Below, in pieces: positions 1 to 6,513 of a stretch of 22,954 bases of DNA. This DNA is from Patescibacteria group bacterium. GTDB lineage: Bacteria; Patescibacteriota; Minisyncoccia; Phycocordibacterales; UBA2100. The stretch covers positions 1 to 22,954 of the forward strand of contig JANLHO010000010.1 of the NCBI GenBank assembly GCA_024654485.1. The letters are read 5' to 3'. The stretch's first letter is position 1, and each line of letters begins with the position of its first letter. The position numbers were made by a program, and so were the translations under genes. Below the pieces are notes generated by a model. The model made no database searches. It was not told where the DNA came from and worked only from the letters and a program-made list of their open reading frames with translations.

Positions 1-240
1 CCTTGGTCCACGGGCGGCCGGCGTTGGGATATTTATGGCGAAGCGCGCTCAGCTTTCCGCCTCCCGCCACCGCGGAGCCGGACGCGCGGGATTCCGCCCT
101 GCGGCGCTCGCCGCCTGACGGCGGCTTCGGACAAGGTCCTCGTTCGGAATCCCGCGCGTCCGGCTCCGCGGTGGCGGGAGGCGGAAAGCTGAGCGCGCTT
201 CGCCATAAATATCCCAACGCCGGCCGCCCGTGGACCAAGG
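1..240. repeat. Perfect 96-bp inverted repeat with 48-nt spacer
   Basis: Bases 1-96 are the exact reverse complement of 145-240. The spacer 97-144 holds its own small hairpin (GCCGCC TGAC GGCGGC, about 110-125). The arms may extend left of the window. The right arm is continuous with coding sequence for the C-terminal HTH module, while the left arm is that same coding sequence reversed. No transposase or integrase lies beside it. Because a perfect arm of this length is at the very edge, a fold-back (snap-back) assembly or amplification artefact at a contig end is as likely as a genuine genomic hairpin. Confidence 0.9.
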
Positions 241-401
241 AATACGACGACGTCCTTGAGAAGCTCTTCCGCGAGAAAGTGTCCGCCGCCGACATCGCAA
301 CGGAGCTGGGCCGGAAGCCATCGGCCATCCGCTCCCGACTCATGCACCTCGGCCTCATCCCCAACCCTTGGGCGAAGGGGAAAGCGCGGAGGAAGTCCTG
401 A
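3..401 (+). CDS. C-terminal fragment, HTH (GcrA/Myb-like) module protein
   Basis: The frame is open from the left edge to TGA at 399-401. Only the part from about 145 onward looks like real protein; upstream the frame reads through the inverted repeat and is probably meaningless or chimeric. The last 60 residues form a compact basic helix-turn-helix-like module: GRPWTKEYDDVLEKLF, then a segment with VSAADIATELGRKPSAIRSR, then a short basic tail. Such 'W-T-xE-x-D..L..L....s...IA..LgR...AI.SRL..LGLI' modules commonly end larger DNA-binding or helicase proteins in CPR genomes (from memory of the families). The parent protein cannot be named because its N-terminus is absent. The next gene, ileS, follows 36 nt later with its own -10 box. 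Confidence 0.45.
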   Translation: MVHGRPALGYLWRSALSFPPPATAEPDARDSALRRSPPDGGFGQGPRSESRASGSAVAGGGKLSALRHKYPNAGRPWTKEYDDVLEKLFREKVSAADIATELGRKPSAIRSRLMHLGLIPNPWAKGKARRKS

Positions 402-423
402 ACTGCGTTTTCATGCCGCAAAT

Positions 424-431
424 GCTATAGT
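424..431 (+). promoter_or_regulatory. Extended -10 of ileS, leaderless geometry
   Basis: TGCTATAGT ends at 431 (the TG begins at 423), six bases before the ATG at 438. The motif is a TG-n-TATAGT extended -10 box. A normal -10 to start-site distance puts the first transcribed base on or next to the A of the ATG. There is no convincing -35 hexamer and no Shine-Dalgarno sequence in the six intervening bases. Confidence 0.6.
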
Positions 432-437
432 TTTCGC

Positions 438-3335
438 ATGTCGGACGTGCAGAGATCGGATATCGCTTGGCGCGAAGAGGAAATACTGAAATTCTGGAAC
501 GAGCACGGTATCTTCAAGAAATCGCTCCAGAAGGGAGGCAAGCCATATGTTTTCTACGACGGACCGCCTTTTGCCACGGGGCTTCCGCATTACGGGCACA
601 TCGTCGCTTCCGTCATCAAGGACGCCGTGCCGCGCTACTTCACCATGCGCGGCTATCACGTGCCGCGAGTGTGGGGGTGGGATTGCCACGGCCTCCCGAT
701 AGAGAACATCGTGGAAAAAGAGCTCGGCTTTAAGCACAAGAAAGACATAGTCCAGTACGGCGTCGCCAAATTCAACGAACGATGCCGCGAGCAGGTCCTG
801 ACTTATGCATCCGAGTGGGAGAAGATAATCCCGCGCATCGGACGCTGGGCCGACATGGAACACGCATACCGCACGATGGATAAACCCTTCATGGAGAGCG
901 TGTGGTGGGTATTCAAGCAGCTGTGGGACAAGGGATTGGTCTACGAGGATTACCGCTCAATGCACGTCTGCCCGCGCTGCGAGACGACGCTATCCCAGCA
1001 GGAGGTCTCCGAAGGATACAAAGACGTGAAAGATATCGCGGTGACGGCGAAGTTCAAAGTGAAGAATCCGGAGAAGATAGGATTGAGCGGTGATGTCTAC
1101 ATGCTCGCGTGGACCACGACGCCGTGGACCTTGCCCGGAAATGTCGCACTGGCCGTCGGCATGAGCATTGAATATACCGATATATCGGTAGGCTCAGAGC
1201 ACATCATAGTGGCGAGCAATTATGCTCAAAAAATAGATGGCACGATAGGGAAGAGAATGAAGGGCACGGACTTAGTCGGACTGGAATACGAACCGCCGTT
1301 TGACTACTACATAAACGACAAGAATCTCAAAAATCGCGAGAACGGGTGGAAAGTGTATGCGGCTGATTTCGTGACGACCGATACGGGCACCGGCATCGCG
1401 CATGAGGCGCCAGCATTCGGTGCCGACGACTGGGCGCTCCTAAAAAAGGAGAATCTTCCTTTCGTGCAGCACGTCAATATGGACGGCTCATTCAAGCCGG
1501 AGGTAAAAGATGGACTCGGCGGCATGGAAGTAAAGCCGAAAGGCGAGGACAATGTACGCCTCGCCGCTGACATTGCCGTCCTCAAATATTTGAAAGTGAA
1601 CAATCTGTTGTTCGGCGACAAAGAAAACATCACACACCCGTATCCGCATTGCTGGCGGTGCGATTCGCCGCTTCTCAATTACGCGACGTCGTCGTGGTTC
1701 GTCAAAATAGAGGCGCAAAAAGGCGAAATCCTCAAAAATGCGCGTCCGATAAGCTGGTCGCCCGCGCATATCAAAGAGGGCAGGTGGGGGAAATGGCTTG
1801 AAGGCGCGCGCGACTGGTCTATCTCGCGTCAGCGTTTCTGGGCTAGCGTCATACCGCTGTGGCAATGTCAGAAAACAGCGAACAGCGAACAGCGAACAGC
1901 CGTAGGGTGCGGGAATGTGCGAGTGTTTGGGTCTACATCAGAGCTTGAAGAGGCTAGCGGCCGGAAGGTTGAGGATCTGCATAAACATATAGTTGATGAG
2001 ATAACGTTCTCCTGCGAAAAGTGCGGCGGGACTATGCACCGCATACCGGATGTCTTGGACACGTGGTTTGACTCCGGCTCCATGCCGTATGGAGAGCGCC
2101 ACTATCCTTTTGAAAAAAAAGAGGAGTTTGACCGGACTTTCCCCGCGCAATTCATCGCCGAGGGATTAGACCAGACGCGAGCGTGGTTCTACTACCTGCA
2201 CATCCTCGCCACGTCTCTTTTCGGTAAGGAGGCGTTCCAGAACGTCATCGTCAACGGCATCGTCCTCGCGGAAGACGGCAAGAAGATGTCCAAGAGGCTC
2301 CAGAACTACCCCGACCCGATGGAGGTGGTGGAGAAGCACGGCGCGGACGCGCTGCGCTACTATCTGCTCTCCTCGCCTGTGATGCAGGCGGAGAACCTCG
2401 CTTTTTCCGAGAAAGGCGTGGACGAGGTCGCCAAGAAAAATATCGGGCGTCTTGCCAATGTGCTCGCTTTTTATCAGCTCTACGCGGATCCCGTAAAAGC
2501 TGACGCTCACGGGATGGGTAGCACGCCGCGCGATTGGAAGAGCGAGCACATCCTGGACCGATGGATACTCGCGCGGCTGGACGAGCTAATCCGTGAGGCG
2601 ACGCGGGGCTTTGAGGCGTATAAGCTGGATGCGGCGACGCGCCCAATCGCGGGGTTCATAGACGACCTGTCGGTATGGTATTTGCGCCGCTCACGCGACA
2701 GGTTCAAAGAGGAGGGAGCGGACAAGGTCGCGGCGCTGGCGACTCTGCGCTACGTCCTGCACCGTCTCTCGCTCGTAATGGCGCCCTCCATGCCATTCTT
2801 CGCGGAGCATCTCTTCCAAGCGGTGCGCGAGGGCGAAGATGAGGAGAGCGTGCACTTGGCCGCGTGGCCGGAGGCGCGCGCGACAGCGAATTTCATCCAG
2901 AGGATACTCGGGCGTGGCGGGGAAGAACAGAAGCTTCTGCGCGCCATGCAAGCTGCTCGCCGCATCGTAAGTCAGGCCCTTGAAGAGCGCGACAAAGCGG
3001 GCATCAAGGTGCGGCAGCCTCTGCAGAAGCTAACAGTGAACAGTGAACAGTTAACAGAGGAATTCCTAGGATTGATAAAAGACGAAGTGAACGTCAAAAG
3101 TATCGTGGTAGGGAGGGAGCTTTCTCTTGACATTACGCTCACCGATAAATTGCGCGAAGAGGGCGTCGTCCGCGACGCCATCCGCACCGTGCAGGCCGCG
3201 CGCAAAGCCGCCAAGCTCAATCCGAAAGACCACGCCACGCTCGCTGTTGATTTCAGCGACTTGGACGCGGCGGTCATCAAGCGCAATCTTGAGCATATCC
3301 AGAAAGAGACCAACACTTCCATCAAATTTTCCTAA
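438..3335 (+). CDS. ileS: Isoleucyl-tRNA synthetase
   Basis: Charges tRNA-Ile with isoleucine in the cytoplasm. At 965 residues it is a class I synthetase of the eukaryote/archaeal-like branch. The HIGH-type motif is HYGH (residues 51-54) after DGPPFATGLP, the KMSKR loop is at 616-620, and the editing domain between them carries TTTPWTLPGN and DTGTGIAHEAPAFG. Cys pairs CPRC, CWRC and C526-x2-C529 are visible. The expected partner pair at C477 is stretched to C477-x13-C491 by an in-frame heptamer array. Two further inserted repeats lie at 2488-2515 and 3032-3059; the first adds residues between YAD and KSEHILDRWILARL, which are adjacent in relatives. The ATG at 438 is set by the -10 box just upstream. 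Identity is certain; how the insertions affect the enzyme is unknown. Confidence 0.97.
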   Translation: MSDVQRSDIAWREEEILKFWNEHGIFKKSLQKGGKPYVFYDGPPFATGLPHYGHIVASVIKDAVPRYFTMRGYHVPRVWGWDCHGLPIENIVEKELGFKHKKDIVQYGVAKFNERCREQVLTYASEWEKIIPRIGRWADMEHAYRTMDKPFMESVWWVFKQLWDKGLVYEDYRSMHVCPRCETTLSQQEVSEGYKDVKDIAVTAKFKVKNPEKIGLSGDVYMLAWTTTPWTLPGNVALAVGMSIEYTDISVGSEHIIVASNYAQKIDGTIGKRMKGTDLVGLEYEPPFDYYINDKNLKNRENGWKVYAADFVTTDTGTGIAHEAPAFGADDWALLKKENLPFVQHVNMDGSFKPEVKDGLGGMEVKPKGEDNVRLAADIAVLKYLKVNNLLFGDKENITHPYPHCWRCDSPLLNYATSSWFVKIEAQKGEILKNARPISWSPAHIKEGRWGKWLEGARDWSISRQRFWASVIPLWQCQKTANSEQRTAVGCGNVRVFGSTSELEEASGRKVEDLHKHIVDEITFSCEKCGGTMHRIPDVLDTWFDSGSMPYGERHYPFEKKEEFDRTFPAQFIAEGLDQTRAWFYYLHILATSLFGKEAFQNVIVNGIVLAEDGKKMSKRLQNYPDPMEVVEKHGADALRYYLLSSPVMQAENLAFSEKGVDEVAKKNIGRLANVLAFYQLYADPVKADAHGMGSTPRDWKSEHILDRWILARLDELIREATRGFEAYKLDAATRPIAGFIDDLSVWYLRRSRDRFKEEGADKVAALATLRYVLHRLSLVMAPSMPFFAEHLFQAVREGEDEESVHLAAWPEARATANFIQRILGRGGEEQKLLRAMQAARRIVSQALEERDKAGIKVRQPLQKLTVNSEQLTEEFLGLIKDEVNVKSIVVGRELSLDITLTDKLREEGVVRDAIRTVQAARKAAKLNPKDHATLAVDFSDLDAAVIKRNLEHIQKETNTSIKFS
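1874..1901 (+). repeat. Four AACAGCG heptamers inside ileS
   Basis: Four back-to-back 7-nt units, AACAGCG three times and AACAGCC once, are read in frame as part of TANSEQRTAVG. They lie between two cysteines that should form a CxxC zinc knuckle. The extra length over the expected CxxCG is 33 nt (11 codons), so the frame is kept. Confidence 0.85.
2488..2515 (+). repeat. Small palindrome inserted in ileS
   Basis: ATCCCGT (2488-2494) pairs with ACGGGAT (2509-2515). The 14-nt loop contains a further AGC-TGAC-GCT mini-stem. It encodes PVKADAHGMG between helices that are normally joined directly in IleS, which suggests an in-frame inserted element. Confidence 0.7.
3032..3059 (+). repeat. Four AACAGnn heptamers inside ileS
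   Basis: The units are AACAGTG, AACAGTG, AACAGTT and AACAGAG, a tandem 7-nt array with a fixed AACAG core and two variable bases. It is translated as TVNSEQLTEE in the C-terminal region of IleS, before LIKDEVNVKSI. Confidence 0.85.
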
Positions 3336-3359
3336 ACGCTAAACGCTATTCGCTAGCCG
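3332..3359 (+). repeat. CTAnnCG heptamer array at the ileS stop
   Basis: The units are CTAAACG, CTAAACG, CTATTCG and CTAGCCG. The ileS stop codon TAA (3333-3335) is inside the first unit. The array fills most of the 32-nt gap before recO. It shares CTATTCG-CTAG with the hairpin in front of speA. Confidence 0.8.
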
Positions 3360-3367
3360 CTTCTCCC

Positions 3368-3946
3368 ATGTACCAGAAATACAACACAGAAGCGCTTGTG
3401 CTCGGCTCGCGCGAGCGAGGAGAGAGCGACAGAGTGCTCGCACTCTATACTCGCGATTTCGGACTCGTGCGCGCGCGGGCAAGCGCGGTGCGCAAGGAGC
3501 GCTCCAAAATGCGATACGCCCTTCAGCACTATGCCCACGCGCGGGTTTCACTCGTGCGCGGCAAACGAGGATGGCGAGCCGGCGGCGCTTCCTCAATACG
3601 AAGCGCGCGTGGAGACACGGGAAGAATCGCGATATTCGCGCGCATCTCTGAGCTGACGATGCGCCTAGTCCGCGGCGAGGAGGACAACATGTATCTTTTT
3701 GACGCTCTTTCCAACGCGCACGAGGCCCTCTTCGGCGAAGAGAGTGCGGAGGCAGTTCCCACTGTCGTGGAGATAGTATGCGTCGCACGCGTCCTATACG
3801 CTCTCGGCTACATTTCTACGGAGGCCTTGCAAACAACATTGTTCGCCCACACCGGCTACGCGGGCGAGCACCTCACCGAAGCGGGCAAGCTGCACGACGA
3901 GCTACTCGCCTCCATCAATCGCGCAATCTCCGAGGCGCAGCTATAG
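3368..3946 (+). CDS. recO: DNA repair protein RecO (short form)
   Basis: A RecFOR-pathway mediator that helps load RecA onto SSB-coated single-stranded DNA. The N-terminal OB-fold part fits the family: ALVLGSRERGESDRVLALYT followed by a Gly-Leu-Val turn, basic KERSKMRYALQHY, then ARVSLVRGKRGWR. The C-terminal helical part is brief, giving 192 residues against roughly 240 in typical RecO, and no zinc-binding Cys cluster is visible. It starts 32 nt after ileS with no good -10 box at the leaderless distance and no clear Shine-Dalgarno, so it is probably cotranscribed with ileS. RecA and SSB, its functional partners, are in the same window. Other small OB-fold proteins cannot be excluded, but RecO is the best fit. 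Confidence 0.8.
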   Translation: MYQKYNTEALVLGSRERGESDRVLALYTRDFGLVRARASAVRKERSKMRYALQHYAHARVSLVRGKRGWRAGGASSIRSARGDTGRIAIFARISELTMRLVRGEEDNMYLFDALSNAHEALFGEESAEAVPTVVEIVCVARVLYALGYISTEALQTTLFAHTGYAGEHLTEAGKLHDELLASINRAISEAQL

Positions 3947-3974
3947 TCTCGTTGCATACGGCAGAGATAAAGGA

Positions 3975-3980
3975 TAGGCT
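3975..3980 (+). promoter_or_regulatory. Possible -10 of the GNAT gene
   Basis: TAGGCT (preceded by GGA) ends seven bases before the ATG at 3988. The hexamer itself is weak (T, A and final T match), but the spacing is the same as at the other leaderless starts in this window. Confidence 0.35.
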
Positions 3981-3987
3981 CATATGT

Positions 3988-4419
3988 ATGGTCACTGTCT
4001 CAGTATTGAAGAGCGCATCACAAGAGACGTATGCGGATATCCGAGTACTTCTGGCGGAGCTTCGCGGCGAGGCAAAAAGCCGCGGCACGCTCGCGCAGCT
4101 CAAGAAAATGGTCGCCGACAAGAACACCACGATTATCGTCGCAAAAGACGGCAGGCGCATAGTCGGGGTAGCGCTGCTTTTCACGGTGCAAAAGCTCGGT
4201 AGGAACTTCGGGCTCGTGGAGGATGTCGTTGTTTCAAGCGAGTATCGCGGGCAGGGCTTGGGCAAGAGACTGATGCGTGCCGTCATAGCCGCAGGCCGCA
4301 AGCGCAAGCTCTCCTACCTTTTCCTTACGAGCAAGCCGGCACGCGTCAGCGCGAACATGCTTTACAAGAAACTGGGGTTTGAGCTGGTGAAAACCAATCC
4401 CTACCGCATGCGATTGTAG
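3988..4419 (+). CDS. GNAT-family N-acetyltransferase
   Basis: A 143-residue single-domain acetyl-CoA-dependent acetyltransferase; the acceptor is unknown. The acetyl-CoA loop is plain: VEDVVVSSEYRGQGLGKRLM has the R-G-Q-G-L-G pattern, followed by the fourth helix and a C-terminal ANMLYKKLGFE, the usual GNAT ending. The reading frame stays open upstream to 3778, but that part overlaps recO in another frame and reads as arginine-rich nonsense. The ATG at 3988 is therefore preferred: it begins the conserved fold and sits seven bases after a -10-like hexamer. An ATG at 3984 is out of frame. The neighbours give no substrate clue. Confidence 0.85.
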   Translation: MVTVSVLKSASQETYADIRVLLAELRGEAKSRGTLAQLKKMVADKNTTIIVAKDGRRIVGVALLFTVQKLGRNFGLVEDVVVSSEYRGQGLGKRLMRAVIAAGRKRKLSYLFLTSKPARVSANMLYKKLGFELVKTNPYRMRL

Positions 4420-4425
4420 AGTGCG

Positions 4426-4434
4426 TGATATTAT
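4426..4434 (+). promoter_or_regulatory. Extended -10 of the surface-protein gene
   Basis: TG-A-TATTAT (hexamer 4429-4434) is followed by exactly seven bases and the ATG at 4442. It is one of the clearest cases of the leaderless layout, with no ribosome-binding site in the gap. Confidence 0.6.
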
Positions 4435-4441
4435 TTAGCGG

Positions 4442-6445
4442 ATGCCTCCGGAGAATTCCGAACACGATCAAGAGAAAGTAGAGCGCCTGCGACGCGCGAT
4501 GTATTCGCGCGCGCTTTCCGACAAACTGGGAGCGAGATCCCGCCGCGATCTGGATTCGGGTGAGGCGGTGGTCCCCGATGATTTTCGCAATCCGGAGCCG
4601 GGTGCCGCTCCTGCGGTTGTCGCGCCGCGAGCGATAGGGGTCGCGCGCGTCGTATTGTGGTGGCTCTTGGGGATAGCTGTCGTTTTCTTTATCGGCGCAG
4701 GCGGGTTTTTCGCCTACTACTTCACTTTCGGCGGCGGAAGCCCCAACGCCTCTTCCTCAAATATAGACATAACGGTCGCGGGGCCGCCGCAGGTGGAGAG
4801 TGGCAGCGTTACCGAGTTCCTTATATCCGTCACCAACCGCAATCCCGTGACGCTGCAGCTTGCCGACCTTATCCTCACGTATCCGCCGGGCACGCGCTCA
4901 GCCGTAGACTACACGACCAACGTGCCCAGTGACCGGGTCTCTCTCGGCGTAATAAACCCCGGCGAAACGCGGCAGGGGAAAGTGCCCATCGTGCTTTCGG
5001 GCATAGCGGGCACGCACGCGGACGTCAAGGTGGAGCTTGAGTACCGCATCCCCGGCTCCAACGCCATATTCGTCGCCTCCTCCGCGTACAACATCACTTT
5101 CGGGACGTCGCCCATCTCAATCTCGGTTGAGGGCAACAAGGAGACCATCGCGGGACAGCCCGTACAATTTGACGTGAGCGTCTCGTCTAATGCAAGCGCT
5201 CCCGTCGCCGATGTGCTCATGAGCGCGGGATACCCTTTTGGGTTTACGCAGACATCGGCGGAGCCGAGATCCGCGACGCCCGGGCTATGGGAGCTGGGCA
5301 CATTCGCGCCGGGACAGAAGAAGAACATCACGATACGAGGCACGCTTGCGGGCGAGGAGGGGGATGAGCGCGTTTTTCGCTTCATTGCGGGGACGCGCGC
5401 TAGCTCCAGCGCGAACGCTATCACCACTCCGCTATCGCAGAGCGCGTTCACTATGACGGTGTCCAAACCGTTCCTTGGGCTAGCCGTTTCCGTCAACGGA
5501 GCATCCGACAGGCGAATAGTCGTCTCTCCCGGAGAGGCTGTGACCGTCGCTATCTCATGGCAGAACAACCTTCCGCTTGCTATCAGCAACGCGGCCATCA
5601 TAGCCCGTCTGACGGGTATCGTGATAGACGGCTCCACCGTAAAATCGGCGGACGGCTTCTATAGATCGGCCGACGGCGTCGTTATCTGGGATAAGACGAC
5701 GAACAAGTCCTTCGCCAGTATCGCGGCGAACGCGCGCGGCACGGTCTCTTTCTCGTTCACCATGCCGAGCTCCGAAGACCTTAGAGGCATCCTGAATCCA
5801 CAGCTTGATATATCCATCAATGCGGCAGGCAACCGCCTCTCGGAAACGGGCGTACCGCAAAACATGCAGGCAACCACCGATCAGAAGATAGCCATAGCTA
5901 GCGATGTGCAGGCGCAGGCGCAGGGGCTTTATTATTCCAATCCGTTCGGCTCAAGCGGCCCCATTCCTGCGAAGGCGGGGGTGGAAACAACCTACGCCAT
6001 CGTATTTACCGTTACCAATACCACCAACAAGATAACGGGTGCCGCCCTTGCCGCCGTTTTCCCGCCATACGTGCGATGGGTCGGTATTTACAGTCCGGAC
6101 ACCGAAGACATTTATTTTGACGGGAAGCGGTATGCAGGGGGGCAGGTACTGGCACCGCCCGCAGGCGACCCTTGCCAGGGGGTAATGGGCATGTGCTGGA
6201 GCCTCGGCGACATAGAGCCGGGGGCGGGCCTCAACGGCACTCAGCCTCGTCAGGCGGTGATAGCTATCGGATTTACCCCGTCCAGCTCGCAGATAGGTCA
6301 GAAGCCGCCACTTCTGCAGGACATGGAGTTTAGCGGTACGGATGACGCCACGGACGCGTCCATCAAAAAGAGCATAAGCGACGTGACGACCAACATAGTG
6401 GGGGATCCTGGGTTCTCCGCAGCCAATGCCGAAGTAGTGAAGTAA
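4442..6445 (+). CDS. Single-pass membrane protein with Ig-like/DUF11-type repeats
   Basis: A 667-residue protein of unknown function. Residues 1-65 are charged and presumably cytoplasmic, with EKVERLRRAMYSR near the start. One hydrophobic segment (about 67-93, VVLWWLLGIAVVFFIGAGGF) follows, and the remainder is a long Ser/Thr/Ala/Gly-rich beta-type exterior. The outside part has at least four repeats of the 'v.aGq.v.f.v.v.N......a.l...yP.g' type seen in CARDB/DUF11-like domains, for example around residues 112-210, 220-330, 345-480 and 500-640. There is no catalytic motif and no sortase signal. An adhesion or cell-envelope role is inferred only from the architecture. It stands alone between the GNAT gene and glyS, with its own -10 box. 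Confidence 0.8.
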   Translation: MPPENSEHDQEKVERLRRAMYSRALSDKLGARSRRDLDSGEAVVPDDFRNPEPGAAPAVVAPRAIGVARVVLWWLLGIAVVFFIGAGGFFAYYFTFGGGSPNASSSNIDITVAGPPQVESGSVTEFLISVTNRNPVTLQLADLILTYPPGTRSAVDYTTNVPSDRVSLGVINPGETRQGKVPIVLSGIAGTHADVKVELEYRIPGSNAIFVASSAYNITFGTSPISISVEGNKETIAGQPVQFDVSVSSNASAPVADVLMSAGYPFGFTQTSAEPRSATPGLWELGTFAPGQKKNITIRGTLAGEEGDERVFRFIAGTRASSSANAITTPLSQSAFTMTVSKPFLGLAVSVNGASDRRIVVSPGEAVTVAISWQNNLPLAISNAAIIARLTGIVIDGSTVKSADGFYRSADGVVIWDKTTNKSFASIAANARGTVSFSFTMPSSEDLRGILNPQLDISINAAGNRLSETGVPQNMQATTDQKIAIASDVQAQAQGLYYSNPFGSSGPIPAKAGVETTYAIVFTVTNTTNKITGAALAAVFPPYVRWVGIYSPDTEDIYFDGKRYAGGQVLAPPAGDPCQGVMGMCWSLGDIEPGAGLNGTQPRQAVIAIGFTPSSSQIGQKPPLLQDMEFSGTDDATDASIKKSISDVTTNIVGDPGFSAANAEVVK

Positions 6446-6465
6446 GGCTGACTCAGAGGCGCACT

Positions 6466-6498
6466 ACCACACCAACATTTCTACAATGTTGGTGTGGT
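6466..6498. repeat. 14-bp perfect inverted repeat upstream of glyS
   Basis: Bases 6466-6479 pair perfectly with 6485-6498 around the loop TCTAC, and the stem can extend outward with a wobble pair. It ends where the glyS extended -10 (TGG-TACACT) begins and covers the position where a -35 box would be. It could be an operator, or the terminator stem of the preceding gene, but no T-run follows on either strand. Confidence 0.85.
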
Positions 6499-6506
6499 GG
6501 TACACT
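6498..6506 (+). promoter_or_regulatory. Extended -10 of glyS, leaderless geometry
   Basis: TG-G-TACACT ends at 6506, seven bases before the ATG at 6514. An in-frame TTG at 6508 lies inside the gap and would fall before the predicted first transcribed base, so the ATG is the better start. Confidence 0.6.
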
Positions 6507-6513
6507 CTTGATT

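Noticed and set aside
1..240. Terminal inverted repeats of an insertion sequence
   Set aside because: The spacer is only 48 nt, no transposase is nearby, and no target duplication can be seen.
1874..1901. CRISPR-like or other array function for the heptamers
   Set aside because: Units are 7 nt without spacers, no cas genes are present, and several arrays are translated.
3778..3987. Upstream extension of the GNAT gene
   Set aside because: It overlaps recO, is arginine-rich nonsense, and the conserved fold starts at the ATG at 3988.
6446..6513. T-box riboswitch before glyS (GGTGTGGTGGTACAC looks a little like a T-box)
   Set aside because: The gap is only 68 nt, with no room for Stem I and no T-box consensus, and the motif is better explained as inverted repeat plus -10.
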